Part shown: positions 6,355-8,190 of the stretch, piece by piece | How positions within the stretch are numbered: position 1 is the first letter of the stretch | Layout of the letters: the number at the start of each line of letters is the position of its first letter | DNA from: Asaia bogorensis | GTDB taxonomy: Bacteria; Pseudomonadota; Alphaproteobacteria; Acetobacterales; Acetobacteraceae | Assembly (NCBI GenBank): GCA_945871455.1 | Contig: CAMBXJ010000179.1 | Span: forward strand, 1-8,190 | Length of the DNA stretch: 8,190 nt | Direction: 5' to 3' | Made by a program: the position numbers and the translations under genes | Notes under the pieces: generated by a model | The model's database searches: none | What the model saw: the letters and a program-made list of their open reading frames with translations, nothing else | What the model was told of the DNA's origin: nothing

Positions 6355-7434
6355 ATGGCTATTCGCGACGAAACCCGGATGCTGCTCGAAACCATGGGGC
6401 GGCTGTTCGAGGACAAAGCCACCAAGCAGGCGGCCGACGCCGCTGAAACCGGCACGTTTGCCGCCGATTTGTGGCAGGCGGTGGCGGAAACCGGCGTGCC
6501 GCTGGCGGCGCTGCCGGAATCGGCCGGTGGCGCCGATGCGGAATGGGAGGACCTGTTCTACGTGCTGCGGGTGGCGGGTCGTTTCTCGGCGCCGATCCCG
6601 TTGGCGGAAACCATGCTGGCCGGCTGGGTCGCCGCCAGCGCGGGCCTGGACACGGTCGATGGGCCGATGACGGTGGGGCCGGTGCGCGCGTCCGACGTGC
6701 TGACGGTGGAGCGGGACGGCAATGGCTGGCGGCTGAACGGGACCGCCAGCCGGTTGCCCTATGCCACCAACGCCCAACGCATCATTCTGATCGCGGATGG
6801 CCCCGACAGCGAAATGGCTGTGGCCCTGGAAGGCACCGCCGGCGCCGAGGTCACTCCCGGCAAGAACATCGCCAATGAGGCCCGCGATACCCTGACCTTC
6901 AACAATATGCGGCTGGAGGCGGACAATGTCCGCCCTCTGGGCGCGGGCGTGTCGCGTGCCGGCCTGTATCTGCGTGGCGCCTTGGCCCGCGCGACCATGA
7001 TGTCTGGCGCGATCGAGAACTCGCTGGATCTGTCGTGTACCTATGCCCAGCAAAGGGTGCAGTTCAACCGACCGATTTCCAAGTTCCAGGCGGTGCAGCA
7101 GAACCTGGCGGTGCTGGCCACACAGACCGCCGCGGCGGTGGCCGCTGCCAACATGGGCATCATGTCCTTGTCGAAGGACCAGGAGCGGCAGGAGTTCCTG
7201 ATCGCCATGGCCAAGACGCGGGTGGGGGAAGCCGCTACGCTCGCCTGCGAAATCGCCCACCAGGCGCATGGCGCGATTGGCTTTACCAAGGAATACGCGC
7301 TGCAACTGTCCACACGACGGCTGTGGTCATGGCGGGAGGAGTTCGGGGCCGATCCCGAATGGGCCGCGAAGGTGGGGAGCTATTTCTGCGGGATCGGTGC
7401 CGATGAACTCTGGCCGACCCTGACTGCGGCGTAA
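6355..7434 (+). CDS. Acyl-CoA dehydrogenase-like partner subunit
   Basis: A 359-residue acyl-CoA dehydrogenase homologue. The C-terminal domain is typical: RVQFNRPISKFQ (234-245) and HQAHGAIGFTKEYALQLSTRRLW (302-324, key HGAIGFT). The middle domain lacks the M-S-EP-GSD signature; the equivalent stretch is short and degenerate (DGPMTVGPVRASD, 102-114), leading into WRLNGTASRLPYA. This pattern is known for the second subunit of heteromeric FadE pairs, which depend on the partner for part of the active site or FAD binding. It therefore probably forms a complex with the product of the gene just upstream. The start has an excellent ribosome site: TAAGGAG, where TAA is the stop of the upstream gene, with the ATG eight bases later. 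This is the last gene of the operon and converges on the LOG gene. A catalytically inactive homologue is the alternative. Confidence 0.92.
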   Translation: MAIRDETRMLLETMGRLFEDKATKQAADAAETGTFAADLWQAVAETGVPLAALPESAGGADAEWEDLFYVLRVAGRFSAPIPLAETMLAGWVAASAGLDTVDGPMTVGPVRASDVLTVERDGNGWRLNGTASRLPYATNAQRIILIADGPDSEMAVALEGTAGAEVTPGKNIANEARDTLTFNNMRLEADNVRPLGAGVSRAGLYLRGALARATMMSGAIENSLDLSCTYAQQRVQFNRPISKFQAVQQNLAVLATQTAAAVAAANMGIMSLSKDQERQEFLIAMAKTRVGEAATLACEIAHQAHGAIGFTKEYALQLSTRRLWSWREEFGADPEWAAKVGSYFCGIGADELWPTLTAA

Positions 7435-7671
7435 TCCCAGCGGACCACGATTGGGCTGGTAGAGCGTTGGGTTGGTGGTGCGCCGGCCCGACCTCGTCCC
7501 TCCCCACCTCCCCTTGCTGTCGTTGCCGGGCTTGACCTGGCAACCCTCGCTTCAACTGCTGGGGGCCGGTTCCGGGATCAAGCCCGCCAGTGACGGTGGG
7601 GGAGGGATGCTATCGGTCGATCGCGTCTATCATGGCAAGCCGATCGGGTTCGTCAGCCGGGTCTGAACCAC
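7435..7671. other. Convergent intergenic region without a gene
   Basis: These 237 bases separate the acyl-CoA dehydrogenase operon (+) and the LOG gene (-), which end towards each other. Apart from the palindromic repeat listed separately, I see only low-complexity G- and C-rich sequence and no ribosome site with a family-like open frame. An ATG at 7608 gives 19 residues to a TGA at 7664-7666, with no evidence that it is translated. Confidence 0.6.
7518..7595. repeat. Dispersed palindromic repeat of alphaproteobacterial type
   Basis: The left arm TGTCGTTGCCGGGCTTGA (7518-7535) and the right arm TCAAGCCCGCCAGTGACG (7578-7595) are inverted near-copies. The left end also folds alone: GTTGCCGGG (7522-7530) pairs with CCTGGCAAC (7536-7544) around CTTGA with one G-T pair. 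The pattern matches the short 'TGCCGGGCTTGAcccGGCA ... GATCAAGCCCGGCAATGACG' repeats scattered between genes in many alphaproteobacteria, as I recall them. It sits at the end of the five-gene operon and could act in mRNA 3'-end formation. No T-tract follows. Confidence 0.7.
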
Positions 7672-8190
7672 CTAAAGTTTCTCGGCTGGCCCAGCCGGCC
7701 GCGGGCGAAGGTCGACCAACCGGTTCAGCACGGCCGGGACGCCGGAGATGAATTCATAATACAAGCGGGTTTCCGGAGCCGCGAACCCGCTGGTAATCGC
7801 GGCCTGAAGGATGGACGCCAGCGGCGCCGCCGATCCGTCGACATCGCAGATCAGAATCGGCTTCTCGTGCAGCCGCAGTTGGCGCCAGGAGATGATCTCG
7901 ATCGTTTCGTCCAGGGTGCCGATGCCTCCGGGCATGGACAGGAAAGCGTCGGATTCCTCGAACATGCGCCGCTTCCGGTCGTGCATGCTATCGGTGACGA
8001 TCATATCGACACCTTCATGTGCGACCTCCCAGCGTTTCAGAAACTCGGGAATGACGCCCAGGACCGCCCCACCCGCTTCCAGGACCGAATCGGCCAGGAC
8101 TCCCATCAGCCCAACCCGGCCGGCGCCGTAGACCAGGCGGATCCCGGCGCGCGCCAAGCCCTGGCCGAGCATCCGGGTTGCGGCGGTGTG
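7672..8190 (-). CDS. LOG-family phosphoribohydrolase (TIGR00730 / 'lysine decarboxylase-like'), N-terminus outside window
   Basis: The frame is open through the window end; 172 residues plus a TAG (minus strand, 7674-7672) are visible. An ATG at 8172 is internal: the residues before it (TAATR) continue the family helix, and family members start earlier with a Val-Tyr-Cys-Gly-Ser strand that lies beyond the edge. Counting from that ATG, LVYGAGRVGLMG (13-24) is the Rossmann-like loop, MHDRKRRM (63-70) holds the active-site Arg, and PGGIGTLDE (81-89) is the family hallmark with its catalytic Glu. LOG proteins cleave N6-modified or plain nucleoside 5'-monophosphates into base and ribose 5-phosphate; they are not lysine decarboxylases despite old annotation. 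In bacteria the role is often housekeeping or nucleotide turnover, so it probably has nothing to do with the neighbouring operon. It converges on the acyl-CoA dehydrogenase gene. Confidence 0.93.
   Translation of the reverse strand, partial: HTAATRMLGQGLARAGIRLVYGAGRVGLMGVLADSVLEAGGAVLGVIPEFLKRWEVAHEGVDMIVTDSMHDRKRRMFEESDAFLSMPGGIGTLDETIEIISWRQLRLHEKPILICDVDGSAAPLASILQAAITSGFAAPETRLYYEFISGVPAVLNRLVDLRPRPAGPAEKL

Noticed and set aside
6232..7305. Open frame of 357 codons on the - strand opposite the acyl-CoA dehydrogenase genes
   Set aside because: Same pattern: no domain, biased composition, crosses the junction of two supported genes.
7472..7666. Possible 64-residue small protein, or the 19-residue end from the ATG at 7608
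   Set aside because: The frame crosses the palindromic repeat and starts without a good ribosome site. The last residues look protein-like but match nothing I know.

Overview
The window is GC-rich DNA, most likely from an alphaproteobacterium. Two kinds of dispersed palindromic repeat point to the Rhodospirillales, most likely the Acetobacteraceae: a 'GGGGCTTTGCCCC / GACCCCGC'-type repeat near 300-535 and a 'TTGCCGGGCTTGA ... TCAAGCCCG'-type repeat near 7518-7595. This placement rests on remembered repeat families and codon style, not on a search.

Layout. (1) 1-285, + strand: the C-terminal end of a TauD/TfdA-type Fe(II)/2-oxoglutarate dioxygenase, cut by the window edge. (2) 286-545: a non-coding gap between convergent genes, filled with nested inverted repeats. 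(3) 546-2512, - strand: a second, complete TauD-family dioxygenase and, 197 bases downstream of it, an SDR resembling the hydroxyacyl-CoA dehydrogenase domain of MFE-2 enzymes. (4) 2513-2747: a divergent intergenic region with an operator-like palindrome overlapping a TTGACA hexamer. (5) 2748-7434, + strand: a tight five-gene operon with gaps of 6-17 bases. It encodes a DsbA-fold 2-hydroxychromene-2-carboxylate-isomerase-like protein, a BadH-like SDR, an LLM-class (F420/flavin) oxidoreductase, and two adjacent acyl-CoA dehydrogenase subunits. (6) 7435-7671: a second convergent gap with another palindromic repeat. (7) 7672-8190, - strand: a LOG-family (lysine decarboxylase-like) phosphoribohydrolase, its N-terminus cut by the window end.

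How the genes may work together. The operon looks like a catabolic module for a cyclic or branched carboxylic acid handled as a CoA thioester. The acyl-CoA dehydrogenase pair would make an alpha,beta-unsaturated CoA ester, and the BadH-like SDR would oxidise a ring hydroxyl group to a ketone. The LLM oxidoreductase and the isomerase-like protein would do further redox or rearrangement steps. The divergent dioxygenase and MFE-2-like SDR could supply an oxygenative entry step and another beta-oxidation-type dehydrogenation. No CoA ligase, hydratase, thiolase, transporter or regulator lies in the window, so the substrate cannot be named. No mobile element, CRISPR array, tRNA or rRNA was seen.
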